Shown here: positions 9,721-16,943 of the stretch, piece by piece
Layout of the letters: each line of letters opens with the position of its first letter
Numbering within the stretch: position 1 is the first letter of the stretch
Assembly (NCBI RefSeq): GCF_026810505.1
Contig: NZ_CP101750.1
Span: forward strand, 525,448 to 589,447
DNA: 64,000 nucleotides
Origin: Streptomyces sp. Je 1-369
GTDB lineage: Bacteria; Actinomycetota; Actinomycetes; Streptomycetales; Streptomycetaceae
Direction: 5' to 3'
Made by a program: the position numbers and the translations under genes
Notes under the pieces: generated by a model
What the model saw: only the letters and a program-made list of their open reading frames with translations
What the model was told of the DNA's origin: nothing
Database searches by the model: none

Positions 9721-9921
9721 GCGTCGCTTCCCGTCTGTACCAACGTGGGGGGGTGAATGCCGTGTCCGGTGGACCGGGCCGCTGATCAGTCGCCGCCGAG
9801 GACAGGGAAGGTTGCCGCCGATAAAATTCTTTCCGCGAGGTGTCGAGAACGTGCCGCCCGCGCCGACGTCCCCTGTGAGAGTCGCCCGCGAGGGGTGACC
9901 GCGCAGCCGAGGAGCGAAGTC

Positions 9922-10338
9922 ATGAAGTATCTGGTGATGGTCCAGGGTTCGCAGGCCGACTACGAAGCGATGTCCGGCAAGCCGTCCGCGGACAGCCCGG
10001 CCTGGAGCGAGAAGGAACTGCAGGCGATGTTCGCGTTCATGAGCGAGCTCAACAACGACCTCGCCGAGTCCGGTGAGCTCGTCGACGGGCAGGGACTCAC
10101 CGAGCCCGCACAGACCCGGTTCGTCAGCCGGGACAAGGACGGCCGCCCGGTCATCACGGACGGGCCCTACGGCGAGACGAAGGAGGTGCTCGCCGGGTAC
10201 TGGGTCCTCGACTGCGAGAGCCTGGAACGGGTCACCGAGATCGCCCTGCGCATCAGCGAGTGTCCGGCCCCGGAGGGCGTCGTGGACCCGCCCGTCGTGA
10301 TCCGTCCCATCCAGGACGCCTCGGGGGGCGAGTGCTGA
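9922..10338 (+). CDS. DGPF/YCII-related domain protein
   Basis: A 138-residue cytoplasmic protein starting MKYLVMVQGSQADYEAM and carrying the D-G-P-Y-G-E-T-K-E signature (about residues 77-85) that names the DGPF family. GAGGAG at 9909-9914 gives an ideal ribosome site. The gene is followed after 37 bases by an ECF sigma factor of the type (ECF42) known to be encoded with DGPF proteins, and the same promoter probably drives both. The biochemical role of DGPF proteins is not settled: they are related to YCII dimeric alpha-beta barrel proteins and are considered targets or partners of the sigma factor. Confidence 0.88.
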   Translation: MKYLVMVQGSQADYEAMSGKPSADSPAWSEKELQAMFAFMSELNNDLAESGELVDGQGLTEPAQTRFVSRDKDGRPVITDGPYGETKEVLAGYWVLDCESLERVTEIALRISECPAPEGVVDPPVVIRPIQDASGGEC

Positions 10339-10375
10339 GACGCACGGGGCACACGGTGAGACGTACGAGCGCGTC

Positions 10376-11608
10376 GTGAGACCCGCGACCGGGACCGAGG
10401 ACCTGCTGCGCCTGCACGCGCCGCAGGTCCTCGGCGCGCTCGTCCGCCGGTACGGACACTTCGGCGCCGCCGAGGACGCCGTGCAGGAAGCGCTTCTCGC
10501 GGCCGCGCGGCAGTGGCCCGACCAGGGCGTGCCGGAGAATCCGCGCGGCTGGCTGATCAAGGTCGCCTCGCGCCGCCTCATGGACCAGCTGCGTGCCGAC
10601 GAGGCGCGGCGGCGGCGCGAGGAGGACGCGGCACGGCTGGCTCCCCGGGACGCGTTCACCGCTCCCCCGCCGGGCGAGAGCCGCGCCCCCGCCGACGACG
10701 ACACGCTCACGCTGCTGTTCCTGTGCTGCCACCCCGAGCTCACCGCGGCTGCGCAGGTCGCCCTGACGCTGCGTGCCGTCGGCGGTCTGACCACGGCCGA
10801 GATCGCCCGCGCGCACCTGGTGCCCGAGGCGACGATGGCGCAACGCATCAGCCGCGCGAAGGCGAAGATCAAGGGGGTGCCCTTCCGGCAGCCCGGCCCC
10901 GCGGACCGCGACGCGCGCCTCGCCGTCGTCCTCCAGGTGCTCTACCTGATCTTCAACGAGGGCTATACGGCCACCTCCGGCGACGCCCTGCACCGCGCGG
11001 ATCTGGCCCGCGAGGCGATCCGTCTCACGCGTGCGGTACGTCGCCTCCTGCCCCGGGAGGGATCGGTGACGGGCCTCCTCGCCCTGATGCTGCTCACCGA
11101 GGCCCGCAGCGCCGCGCGGACCGGCCCGCACGGCGAGCTGATCCCCCTCGACGAGCAGGACCGCACCCTCTGGGACCGGCAGGCGATCGCCGAAGGCACG
11201 GCACTCGTCGAGGAGGCTCTCACTCAAGGCCCGCCCGGCGCCTACCCGTTGCAGGCCGCCGTCGCGGCGCTGCACGACGAGGCGCCCGACGCGGACACCA
11301 CCGACTGGCCACAGATCCTCGCGCTGTACGACGTTCTCGTACGCCGCTCCCCCGAGCCCATGGCCGAGCTGGGACGGGCCGTCGCCTACGCGATGGTCCA
11401 CGGTCCGCGAGCGGGCCTCGTGGAACTGGAGTCCCTGGAGGGCGGGTTGAGAGGCCACTACCGCCTCGAAGCCGTCCGCGCCCATCTACTGGAGAGGGCG
11501 GGAGACCTCGAACGCGCCCGCGCCGCCTACCAGTCGGCGGCCAAGGGAACACTCAGCCGCCCCGAGGCCCACTACCTTCGGACGCGCGCCGCCAGACTCG
11601 CACCCTGA
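10376..11608 (+). CDS. ECF42-type RNA polymerase sigma factor with C-terminal helical extension
   Basis: A 410-residue sigma factor. Residues 1-170 hold the sigma-70 region 2 (LRLHAPQVLGALVRRYGHFGAAEDAVQEALLAA, GWLIKVASRRLMDQLRAD) and region 4 (LTLRAVGGLTTAEIARAHLVPEATMAQRISRAKAKI). The remaining 240 residues are a helical, TPR-like extension (LYLIFNEGYTATSGD and following), the feature that separates this group from ordinary 180-residue ECF factors. There is no anti-sigma gene, consistent with the group, where the C-terminal extension is thought to control activity. GTG 10376 is the first start in phase, but its ribosome site is weak, so coupling to the upstream DGPF gene is likely. Its 3' end overlaps the convergent LysR gene by 37 bases. 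Confidence 0.9.
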   Translation: MRPATGTEDLLRLHAPQVLGALVRRYGHFGAAEDAVQEALLAAARQWPDQGVPENPRGWLIKVASRRLMDQLRADEARRRREEDAARLAPRDAFTAPPPGESRAPADDDTLTLLFLCCHPELTAAAQVALTLRAVGGLTTAEIARAHLVPEATMAQRISRAKAKIKGVPFRQPGPADRDARLAVVLQVLYLIFNEGYTATSGDALHRADLAREAIRLTRAVRRLLPREGSVTGLLALMLLTEARSAARTGPHGELIPLDEQDRTLWDRQAIAEGTALVEEALTQGPPGAYPLQAAVAALHDEAPDADTTDWPQILALYDVLVRRSPEPMAELGRAVAYAMVHGPRAGLVELESLEGGLRGHYRLEAVRAHLLERAGDLERARAAYQSAAKGTLSRPEAHYLRTRAARLAP

Positions 11609-12510
11609 ACCGGCACCCGTCCGGACGACGCGCAGTGCCCGGCGACGGTGTCGGCGAAGGCACGGGCCAGCGGGCTCAGCGCGTCCCACCGGCGCACCGC
11701 CCACCCCACCGGCAGCGGCGGCAGTTCCGGCACCGGCACGAGACGCAGCCCCGCGGGCCCGCACTCGCGCCAGCCCGGCAGCAGCGGCACGACGGCCCGG
11801 CCCAGCCCGAGCTCCGCGAGGAGGACGGCGGTGTCCCAGTCGGCGACGCTGGTGACGGTCCGCAGCACCACATCCAGCTCACCGAGCCGTGCGTCGAGCC
11901 GACCTCGCGACGTCGACCCCTCCGGCGGCGTGATGAGCTGCCCCGCGGCCAGTTCGCCGGGCTCGACGCGCGGCCGCCCGGCGAACGGGTCGTCGGCGCG
12001 GACGGCGAGGACCCAGGGCAGTTCCACGACGGGCCGCTGCTCGATGCCGCGCACGGGCTCGCCGACGGTGATCCAGGCGAGGTCGAGGTCGTCGGCGGCG
12101 AGGGCGTCGAAACAGCCGCGGCTCGAGCTCATGGTCTGGAATTCCAGGCCGACGCGCGGGTAGCGGTCCCGGAAGTCGACGACGGCCTCGGCCATGAAGT
12201 GCCGTACGGAGGTGGCCCCGGTGGTGATCCGCACCGTGCCGCCCTCGCCGCGGACCTGCTCCTTGAGGCGGCGTACGGCGAGATCGATGCCGCCGATCCC
12301 GTCCGACGCCGCGGCTTGCAGGGTCCGGCCCGCCGAGGTGGGCAGGACACCCCGCGCCTGCCGCTCCAGAAGACTCACGCCGAGCTCCCGCTCCAGGCGC
12401 TTGACGTGCTGACTCACGGCGGACTGCGTACAGGACAGCTCACGGGCGACGGCACTGAGGCTGCCCGCGCGGCACACGGCGATGAAGATGCGAAGGTCGT
12501 CGAGGGTCAC
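11572..12510 (-). CDS. LysR family transcriptional regulator
   Basis: A 312-residue regulator. The N-terminal winged helix-turn-helix is LRIFIAVCRAGSLSAVARELSCTQSAVSQHVKRLERELGVSLLER (residues 4-50), followed by the effector-binding domain with the usual two lobes. GTG 12510 places the first helix at residue 4, as in the family; no good ribosome site is visible, so a leaderless start is possible. The gene is divergent from a TSUP exporter, and two dyads in the gap (12527-12544 and 12560-12583) have the interrupted palindrome form LysR proteins bind. The exporter is therefore the likely target. The stop overlaps the end of the sigma factor gene. Confidence 0.9.
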   Translation of the reverse strand: MTLDDLRIFIAVCRAGSLSAVARELSCTQSAVSQHVKRLERELGVSLLERQARGVLPTSAGRTLQAAASDGIGGIDLAVRRLKEQVRGEGGTVRITTGATSVRHFMAEAVVDFRDRYPRVGLEFQTMSSSRGCFDALAADDLDLAWITVGEPVRGIEQRPVVELPWVLAVRADDPFAGRPRVEPGELAAGQLITPPEGSTSRGRLDARLGELDVVLRTVTSVADWDTAVLLAELGLGRAVVPLLPGWRECGPAGLRLVPVPELPPLPVGWAVRRWDALSPLARAFADTVAGHCASSGRVPVQGASLAARVRR

Positions 12511-12526
12511 AGCGGATGAAGTTATC

Positions 12527-12544
12527 CCTTGGGGGGATGCAAGG
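12527..12544. promoter_or_regulatory. Interrupted palindrome upstream of lysR (candidate operator)
   Basis: CCTTG (12527-12531) and CAAGG (12540-12544) are inverted across eight bases, immediately upstream of the LysR start. The arrangement suggests autoregulation. No binding data. Confidence 0.45.
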
Positions 12545-12559
12545 AAACCCGAGGATTGA

Positions 12560-12583
12560 CTTGGGTTTTCACCGTGCACCAAG
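12560..12583. promoter_or_regulatory. Second interrupted palindrome in the lysR/TSUP gap
   Basis: CTTGG (12560-12564) and CCAAG (12579-12583) are inverted across 14 bases. The core matches the first site (CTTG/CAAG), so both may bind the same LysR protein. Confidence 0.45.
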
Positions 12584-12637
12584 ATCGACGAAGGCCCGGG
12601 CGGCGACCCGGCGACGGGCGTCGACCCGGGGGCCACG

Positions 12638-12751
12638 GTGACGATCCAGCACGTCAGCAACATCGGAAAAATCGGCAGCACCAACAGCACCGGAAACATC
12701 GGGAACATCGGGAAAGGTGAAGCGTGGAAGCGCTCGAAATGGTGGCCGTAG
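12638..12751 (+). CDS. Possible 37-residue leader peptide built on a 9-base repeat
   Basis: GTG 12638, five bases after a GGGGG run, opens a frame that ends at TAG 12749-12751, inside the TSUP gene. From 12659 to 12712 the DNA has a nine-base period (units AACATCGGA, AAAATCGGC, AGCACCAAC, AGCACCGGA, AACATCGGG, AACATCGGG), giving a peptide of tripeptide repeats rich in Asn, Ile and Gly (NIGKIGSTNSTGNIGNIG). It could be a leader peptide coupled to the exporter, or only a slippage repeat in a 5' UTR. I favour the second slightly. No homology is known to me. Confidence 0.25.
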   Translation: MTIQHVSNIGKIGSTNSTGNIGNIGKGEAWKRSKWWP

Positions 12752-13479
12752 GCGCCGCCGGTGTCGCGGCCGGCGGGCTCAACGCGGTGGTCGGGTCCGG
12801 CACCCTCATCACCTTCCCCACACTGCTGGCCTTCGGCTTCCCACCGGTGCTCGCCAACGTGTCGAACAACCTGGGCCTCGTGCCGGGCACCCTGAGCGCC
12901 GCGTACGGCTACCGACGCGAGATGAAGGGCCAGTTCAAGCGGCTGGTGCGGTTCGGCACGGCCTCGCTCATCGGCGGTCTGATCGGCGCGCTGCTGCTCC
13001 TGAAGCTCCCCGACGACGCCTTCCAGGCGGTGGTCCCCGCGCTCATCCTGAGCGCCTGCCTCCTGGTGCTGCTGCAGCCGTGGCTCACCCGCAGGCTCCG
13101 GAACCGCGAGGGCGGCGGCAAGGTGGACGGCGGCATCCCGATGTGGTGCGGCGTCCTGGCCACCGGCGTCTACGGCGGCTACTTCGGCGCGGCACAGGGG
13201 GTCCTGCTCATGGCCCTGTTCGGCACGTTCCTCCTGGACGACCTGCAACGGCTGAACGCCGCGAAGAACGTGCTCGCGTCGATCGTCAACGGCGTCGCCG
13301 CCGTCGTCTTCATCGTGGTCGCGGACATCGACTGGACGGCGGCCGGGCTGATCGCCGCCGGTTCGACGGTGGGCGGCCTGGTGGGCGCGCGCTACGGCCG
13401 CAGGCTGCCGCCGCTTGCGATGCGTACGTTCATCGTGGTCGTCGGGACCACGGCTTCGATCATCATGCTGGTCCAGTGA
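12724..13479 (+). CDS. TSUP (TauE/SafE) family membrane exporter
   Basis: A 251-residue membrane protein with eight predicted helices. The N-terminal half has AAGGLNAVVGSGTLITFPTLLAFGFPPVLANVSN and the second half VYGGYFGAAQGVLLMALFGTFLLDDLQRLNAAKNVLA, the paired glycine-rich repeats of the sulfite exporter/TSUP family. Members export sulfite, sulfonates or organic acids; the substrate here is unknown. GTG 12724 follows GAAAGGTGA. It is divergent from the LysR gene, its probable regulator. Confidence 0.88.
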   Translation: MEALEMVAVGAAGVAAGGLNAVVGSGTLITFPTLLAFGFPPVLANVSNNLGLVPGTLSAAYGYRREMKGQFKRLVRFGTASLIGGLIGALLLLKLPDDAFQAVVPALILSACLLVLLQPWLTRRLRNREGGGKVDGGIPMWCGVLATGVYGGYFGAAQGVLLMALFGTFLLDDLQRLNAAKNVLASIVNGVAAVVFIVVADIDWTAAGLIAAGSTVGGLVGARYGRRLPPLAMRTFIVVVGTTASIIMLVQ

Positions 13480-13484
13480 AGGCA

Positions 13485-13508
13485 TGAGGACGTGAGGACG
13501 TGAGGACG
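13485..13508. repeat. Three tandem copies of TGAGGACG
   Basis: Exact eight-base units at 13485-13492, 13493-13500 and 13501-13508, just after the TSUP stop, with a partial copy (GAGGACGGGG) about ten bases on. It is probably replication slippage. The 13480-13754 gap otherwise contains short inverted repeats such as GGCGCC...GGCGCC near 13660 and no gene. Confidence 0.7.
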
Positions 13509-13754
13509 GGGGATCGCGAGGACGGGGTGCCACAGCTCACACGATCAGGCCCCCCACCTCGGAACACCACCCCATGGTTTATCGTTGAACATGATGTGGC
13601 CCCGACCGCGATTCCCCCGTCCGGTCGGGGTCACATCCATGTCGCGCCACCTTCATGTCGGCGCCATGTGGGCGCCTTCCCCGGTTTTCACGCCTTCGAG
13701 GGCGAATATGACAAGCACAGCGCGTCACACACGCCCGGGCGGCATCATGCGTCC

Positions 13755-14039
13755 ATGGACGGTGCCAAGCCTGTGCAGGTCTTGTTCACGCCCGACGAGT
13801 ACGCCGCGATCCTGCGCCACGCGGACCGTCTCGGGGTGCCGGTGGCCGAGTTCATCCGCCGCGCGGTGACCGTCCGGGCCGAGGAGCCGCCCGGCCCGTG
13901 CCAGACGTCCGACACCCGGCGCGGGGCCTCCGTGCCGCCCGTCCAGCGGGGCATCGGCCCGGACGGGGCACCGGCGCTCCGGCGATTCCTCGACACGCTC
14001 GCCGCCTCGGCGGACCCCGAGGACCAGCAGGGACGGTGA
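13755..14039 (+). CDS. Small ribbon-helix-helix-like protein
   Basis: A 94-residue hydrophilic protein. The N-terminal 40 residues (KPVQVLFTPDEYAAILRHADRLGVPVAEFIRRAVTVRA) have the pattern of a CopG/Arc-type fold: a short beta strand, a helix, a turn and a second helix. The C-terminal half is Pro/Gly/Arg-rich and probably disordered. The ATG start is supported by the fold rather than by a clear ribosome site. There is no toxin gene next to it, so it may be an orphan antitoxin or an autonomous regulator. It converges on asnB. Confidence 0.55.
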   Translation: MDGAKPVQVLFTPDEYAAILRHADRLGVPVAEFIRRAVTVRAEEPPGPCQTSDTRRGASVPPVQRGIGPDGAPALRRFLDTLAASADPEDQQGR

Positions 14040-14060
14040 CCGGGAGAGACAGCGCGCGGG

Positions 14061-15902
14061 TCAGGCGAGAACGATCTCCGGGCGGTAGAGGTCCAGCCAG
14101 AGCGCCAGGTCGAGCGTCCGCTCGAGGCCGCGTCGCGATGCCTGGGTGATCTGGGGCGCCTCCCGTTCCGCCGCCTTCGCGGCCTGCTCCCTGTCCACCA
14201 GGTCGAAGACCGGATGTCCGGGCCGCGCGAGCAGATCCTTGACGTGTCCCTGGAGCGCGACGGCGTACTCGGGGTCCTGCGTGGAGGGGTACGGGCTCTT
14301 CACCCGGTCGTAGACCGACCGCGGCAGCACGTCGGCGGTCGCCTCGCGCAGCAGGCTCTTCTCCCTCCCGTCGAAGGACTTCAGCGCCCACGGCGCGTTG
14401 TAGACGTACTCCACGAGCCGGTGGTCGCAGAACGGCACGCGCACCTCCAGGCCGACGGCCATGCTGGCGCGGTCCTTACGGTCGAGGAGGACGCGGACGA
14501 ACCGGGTCAGGTGCAGGTACGAGATCTTCCGCATCCGGAACTCGAAGTCGCTCTCGCCGTCCAGGCGGCGGATGCCGGTGACGGCTCCCGCGTAGCTCTC
14601 CTTGATGAAGGCGGGCAGGTCGAGCGCGGCCGTCAGGTCGGGGCGCAGGATGCCGGCGTCGTCCCCGAAGTGGTCGGCGAACCGCACCAGCCAGGGGAAG
14701 GTGTCGGCCGTGCGCGCCGTCTCGTCGAAGAACTGCAGATAGCCACCGAAGACCTCATCCGCGGACTCTCCGGAGAGCGCCACCGTGGAGTGTTCGCGGA
14801 TGGCGCGGAAGAGGAGGTAGAGGGAGGCGTCCATGTCGCCGAAGCCCATGGGTATGTCCCGCGCACGGATCATCTTGGCGCGTACGTCCGGGTCGGCGAG
14901 GGAGTGGGAGTCCAGGACGATGTCACGGTGGTCGGTGCCCGCCGACTTCGCGACGTCGTGGACGTAGGGGGTGTCGGGGGTGCCGCGCAGCTCGTCGGCG
15001 ACGAAGTTGTCGGCCTGGCCGACGAAGTCGACGGCGAAACTCCGGACCGTCTCGCCCGTCTCCGCGAGTTGACGGGCGGCGATCGCCGTCATCGCCGAGG
15101 AGTCGAGGCCGCCGGAGAGCAGCGTGCAGCGCGGCACGTCCGAGACGAGCTGACGGCGCACGATGTCGTCGAGGAGCGCACGGACCCCGGCGACGGTGGT
15201 GTCGCGGTCGTCGGTGTGCGGCCGGGTCTCCAGGGACCAGTACACGTGCCGGCGCAGACCGGAGCGGTCCACCGTGACGACGGTGCCGGGCTCGACCTCG
15301 CTCATGCCGTCCCACACGGCGTGACCGGGCGTCTTGACGAGGGCGAACACTTCCCTGAGCCCGTCCAGGGCGACGCGGCGGCGTGCGAGCGGGTTGGCGA
15401 GGATCGCCTTGGGCTCGGAGCCGAACAGGACGCCGTCGGACGTCTCGTAGTAGTAGAAGGGCTTGATGCCCATGCGGTCGCGGATCATGACGAGCTTGTC
15501 GTGGCGGGCGTCCCAGATCGCGAAGGCGTACATGCCGTTCAGCCGCTCGGCGAGGGCCTCGCCCCATTCGAGATAGCCGCGCAGGACGACCTCGGTGTCG
15601 GACTCGGTGGTGAAACGGTGGCCGCGGCCCGCCAGTTCGCGGCGGAGCTCGGCGAAGTTGTACGTCTCGCCCGAGTAGACCAGGGCGACGGTGCCCCGCG
15701 GTGTCCCGACGGTCATGGGCTGGCGTCCGCCGGGCAGGTCGATGATCGCGAGCCGTCGGTGTCCGAGCGCGGCGGGCCCGCGGGACCAGGTGCCGCGGTC
15801 GTCGGGGCCGCGGCAGGACATCGTCTCCGTCATGGCGTCCAAGGTGGTGGACTCGGCCGTCAGATCACGGTCGAAGGAGACCCAGCCGGTGATGCCGCAC
15901 AT
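14061..15902 (-). CDS. asnB: Asparagine synthase (glutamine-hydrolysing)
   Basis: A 613-residue class II glutamine amidotransferase that makes asparagine from aspartate, ATP and glutamine. Cys2 of MCGITGW is the glutaminase nucleophile, exposed after Met removal. SCRGPDDRGTW and the LVYSGETYNFAELR region line the glutamine site. The synthetase domain carries the PP-loop LLSGGLDSSAMTAIAA (about residues 256-271). GGAAGGAA precedes ATG 15902. The gene stands alone with its own promoter region, which holds a clear dyad at 15924-15945. Length and motifs are complete. It could equally serve a peptide-tailoring role, but no biosynthetic cluster surrounds it. Confidence 0.95.
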   Translation of the reverse strand: MCGITGWVSFDRDLTAESTTLDAMTETMSCRGPDDRGTWSRGPAALGHRRLAIIDLPGGRQPMTVGTPRGTVALVYSGETYNFAELRRELAGRGHRFTTESDTEVVLRGYLEWGEALAERLNGMYAFAIWDARHDKLVMIRDRMGIKPFYYYETSDGVLFGSEPKAILANPLARRRVALDGLREVFALVKTPGHAVWDGMSEVEPGTVVTVDRSGLRRHVYWSLETRPHTDDRDTTVAGVRALLDDIVRRQLVSDVPRCTLLSGGLDSSAMTAIAARQLAETGETVRSFAVDFVGQADNFVADELRGTPDTPYVHDVAKSAGTDHRDIVLDSHSLADPDVRAKMIRARDIPMGFGDMDASLYLLFRAIREHSTVALSGESADEVFGGYLQFFDETARTADTFPWLVRFADHFGDDAGILRPDLTAALDLPAFIKESYAGAVTGIRRLDGESDFEFRMRKISYLHLTRFVRVLLDRKDRASMAVGLEVRVPFCDHRLVEYVYNAPWALKSFDGREKSLLREATADVLPRSVYDRVKSPYPSTQDPEYAVALQGHVKDLLARPGHPVFDLVDREQAAKAAEREAPQITQASRRGLERTLDLALWLDLYRPEIVLA

Positions 15903-15923
15903 GCGCTTTCCTTCCGCTCGCCG

Positions 15924-15945
15924 AACTAGGTGTAACTAGCACCTA
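15924..15945. promoter_or_regulatory. Dyad and phased direct repeat in the asnB promoter
   Basis: TAGGTG (15927-15932) and CACCTA (15940-15945) form an inverted repeat around TAACTAG. AACTAG also repeats directly at 15924-15929 and 15934-15939, exactly ten bases (one helical turn) apart. It lies 22-43 bases upstream of the asnB start, where a repressor would act. The adjacent gap up to 16152 has no gene. Confidence 0.5.
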
Positions 15946-16152
15946 TGTGTGCAGCGTGCTCCTGCCCTTGCTCACGGTCAACGCCCCTGCGGGCGGCGCG
16001 CCACGCCGACCCCGACGGTTTCGGCCGCTCTTTACCGATGGCGGAGGATGACTCGTGTCAGCACGGGGGCACCCATCCCGCCGGACACTTGGCGCTTCCC
16101 GCGACCGGGAGTGCGGCCGGAAGGGAGTGTTCCGGCCACGGGCAAAGACTTG

Positions 16153-16812
16153 TCAACGATGCGCGGACGCCCGCCCCGCGGCCGCATCCAGCAGCACCTC
16201 CGCGTCACCGCGGGCCTGGTCGATCGCGTCCGGGAACACGTGCAGGCCGTGGGCGACGAGGGCACCTTCGTGCAGCAGCATGAGCGTCCGCCCGAGCCGC
16301 GCGGCGTCGGCCCCGGACGGCGCGACACCCTCGGCGAAGCCGGTGAACAGTGCGAGCATCCAGGCCTTCTGACCGGCGATGATCGGGTACGCGGGATGCG
16401 CGGGGTCACTGATCTCGGCGTGCGCGTTGACCATGCTGCACCCCTTGACCAGACGCCCCTCGGGCCCCTCGGCCCAGCCGCGCAGGGCGTCGAAGACCGC
16501 GAGGACCTGGGCGCGGGGCGTGGATGCGGCCTCGACGTACGGGGCGAGGAAGGCCCGCCAGCGTTCGTCGCGGTCGGCCAGGTACTCCACGACGATCTGC
16601 TCCTTGGAGCCGAACCGGTCGTAGAGCGTCTTCTTCGTGACCCCGGCCTCGACGGCGATCAGGTCCACTCCGACGGCATGGATGCCGCGCTCGTAGAAGA
16701 GGCGCCCGGCGGCATCGAGGGCGCGGCGGGCGGCCGGCGTCATGACGATGCGGTGCGGACTCGCGCCGCCGCCTTCCTCCCCGCACGTCGTCTCATCACC
16801 CATGACGCCCAT
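16153..16812 (-). CDS. TetR family transcriptional repressor
   Basis: A 219-residue repressor. The helix-turn-helix is ALDAAGRLFYERGIHAVGVDLIAVEAGVTKKTLYDRFGSKEQIVVEYL near the N-terminus; the rest is the helical ligand-binding and dimerisation domain. Starts at 16833, 16812 and 16803 are possible. The palindrome at 16814-16831 would fall inside the coding region if 16833 were used, so 16812 or 16803 is likelier. The gene is divergent from an EamA exporter, with three similar operator boxes in between, which points to repression of both genes and release by an exported compound. Confidence 0.88.
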   Translation of the reverse strand: MGVMGDETTCGEEGGGASPHRIVMTPAARRALDAAGRLFYERGIHAVGVDLIAVEAGVTKKTLYDRFGSKEQIVVEYLADRDERWRAFLAPYVEAASTPRAQVLAVFDALRGWAEGPEGRLVKGCSMVNAHAEISDPAHPAYPIIAGQKAWMLALFTGFAEGVAPSGADAARLGRTLMLLHEGALVAHGLHVFPDAIDQARGDAEVLLDAAAGRASAHR

Positions 16813-16813
16813 G

Positions 16814-16831
16814 GTATACCGACCGGTATAC
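16814..16831. promoter_or_regulatory. TetR operator box 1
   Basis: GTATACCGACCGGTATAC: eight-base arms GTATACCG and CGGTATAC around AC, a perfect palindrome. It abuts the TetR start codon. Confidence 0.75.
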
Positions 16832-16839
16832 ATCGCACC

Positions 16840-16856
16840 TATACCGATCTGTATAC
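16840..16856. promoter_or_regulatory. TetR operator box 2
   Basis: TATACCGATCTGTATAC repeats the box 1 pattern with one mismatch between arms (ATACCG-AT-CTGTAT). Its centre lies about 25 bases from that of box 1. Confidence 0.65.
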
Positions 16857-16872
16857 TCGGCAGCCAAGCCAG

Positions 16873-16890
16873 GTAGACAGATCGGTTTAC
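16873..16890. promoter_or_regulatory. TetR operator box 3
   Basis: GTAGACAGATCGGTTTAC keeps the spacing and the outer GTA/TAC with CAG-AT-CGG in the middle. It is the weakest match and lies closest to the EamA gene. Confidence 0.5.
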
Positions 16891-16943
16891 TCATCCACGA
16901 CGGGTCTCCGCACGACCTCGGAGACCCGAGACGGGAGATCCCC

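Noticed and set aside
9721..10872. N-terminal extension of the pectinase frame to 10872
   Set aside because: The extension covers the DGPF and sigma genes in antisense. The signal peptide and ribosome site fix the start at 9720.
12511..13533. Upstream extension of the LysR frame to 13533
   Set aside because: It is antisense to the TSUP gene and has no DNA-binding family similarity. The helix-turn-helix begins at GTG 12510.
14214..15929. Plus-strand frame of 571 codons opposite asnB
   Set aside because: Shadow frame with repetitive Val/Gly/Asp/Glu composition; asnB has all active-site residues.
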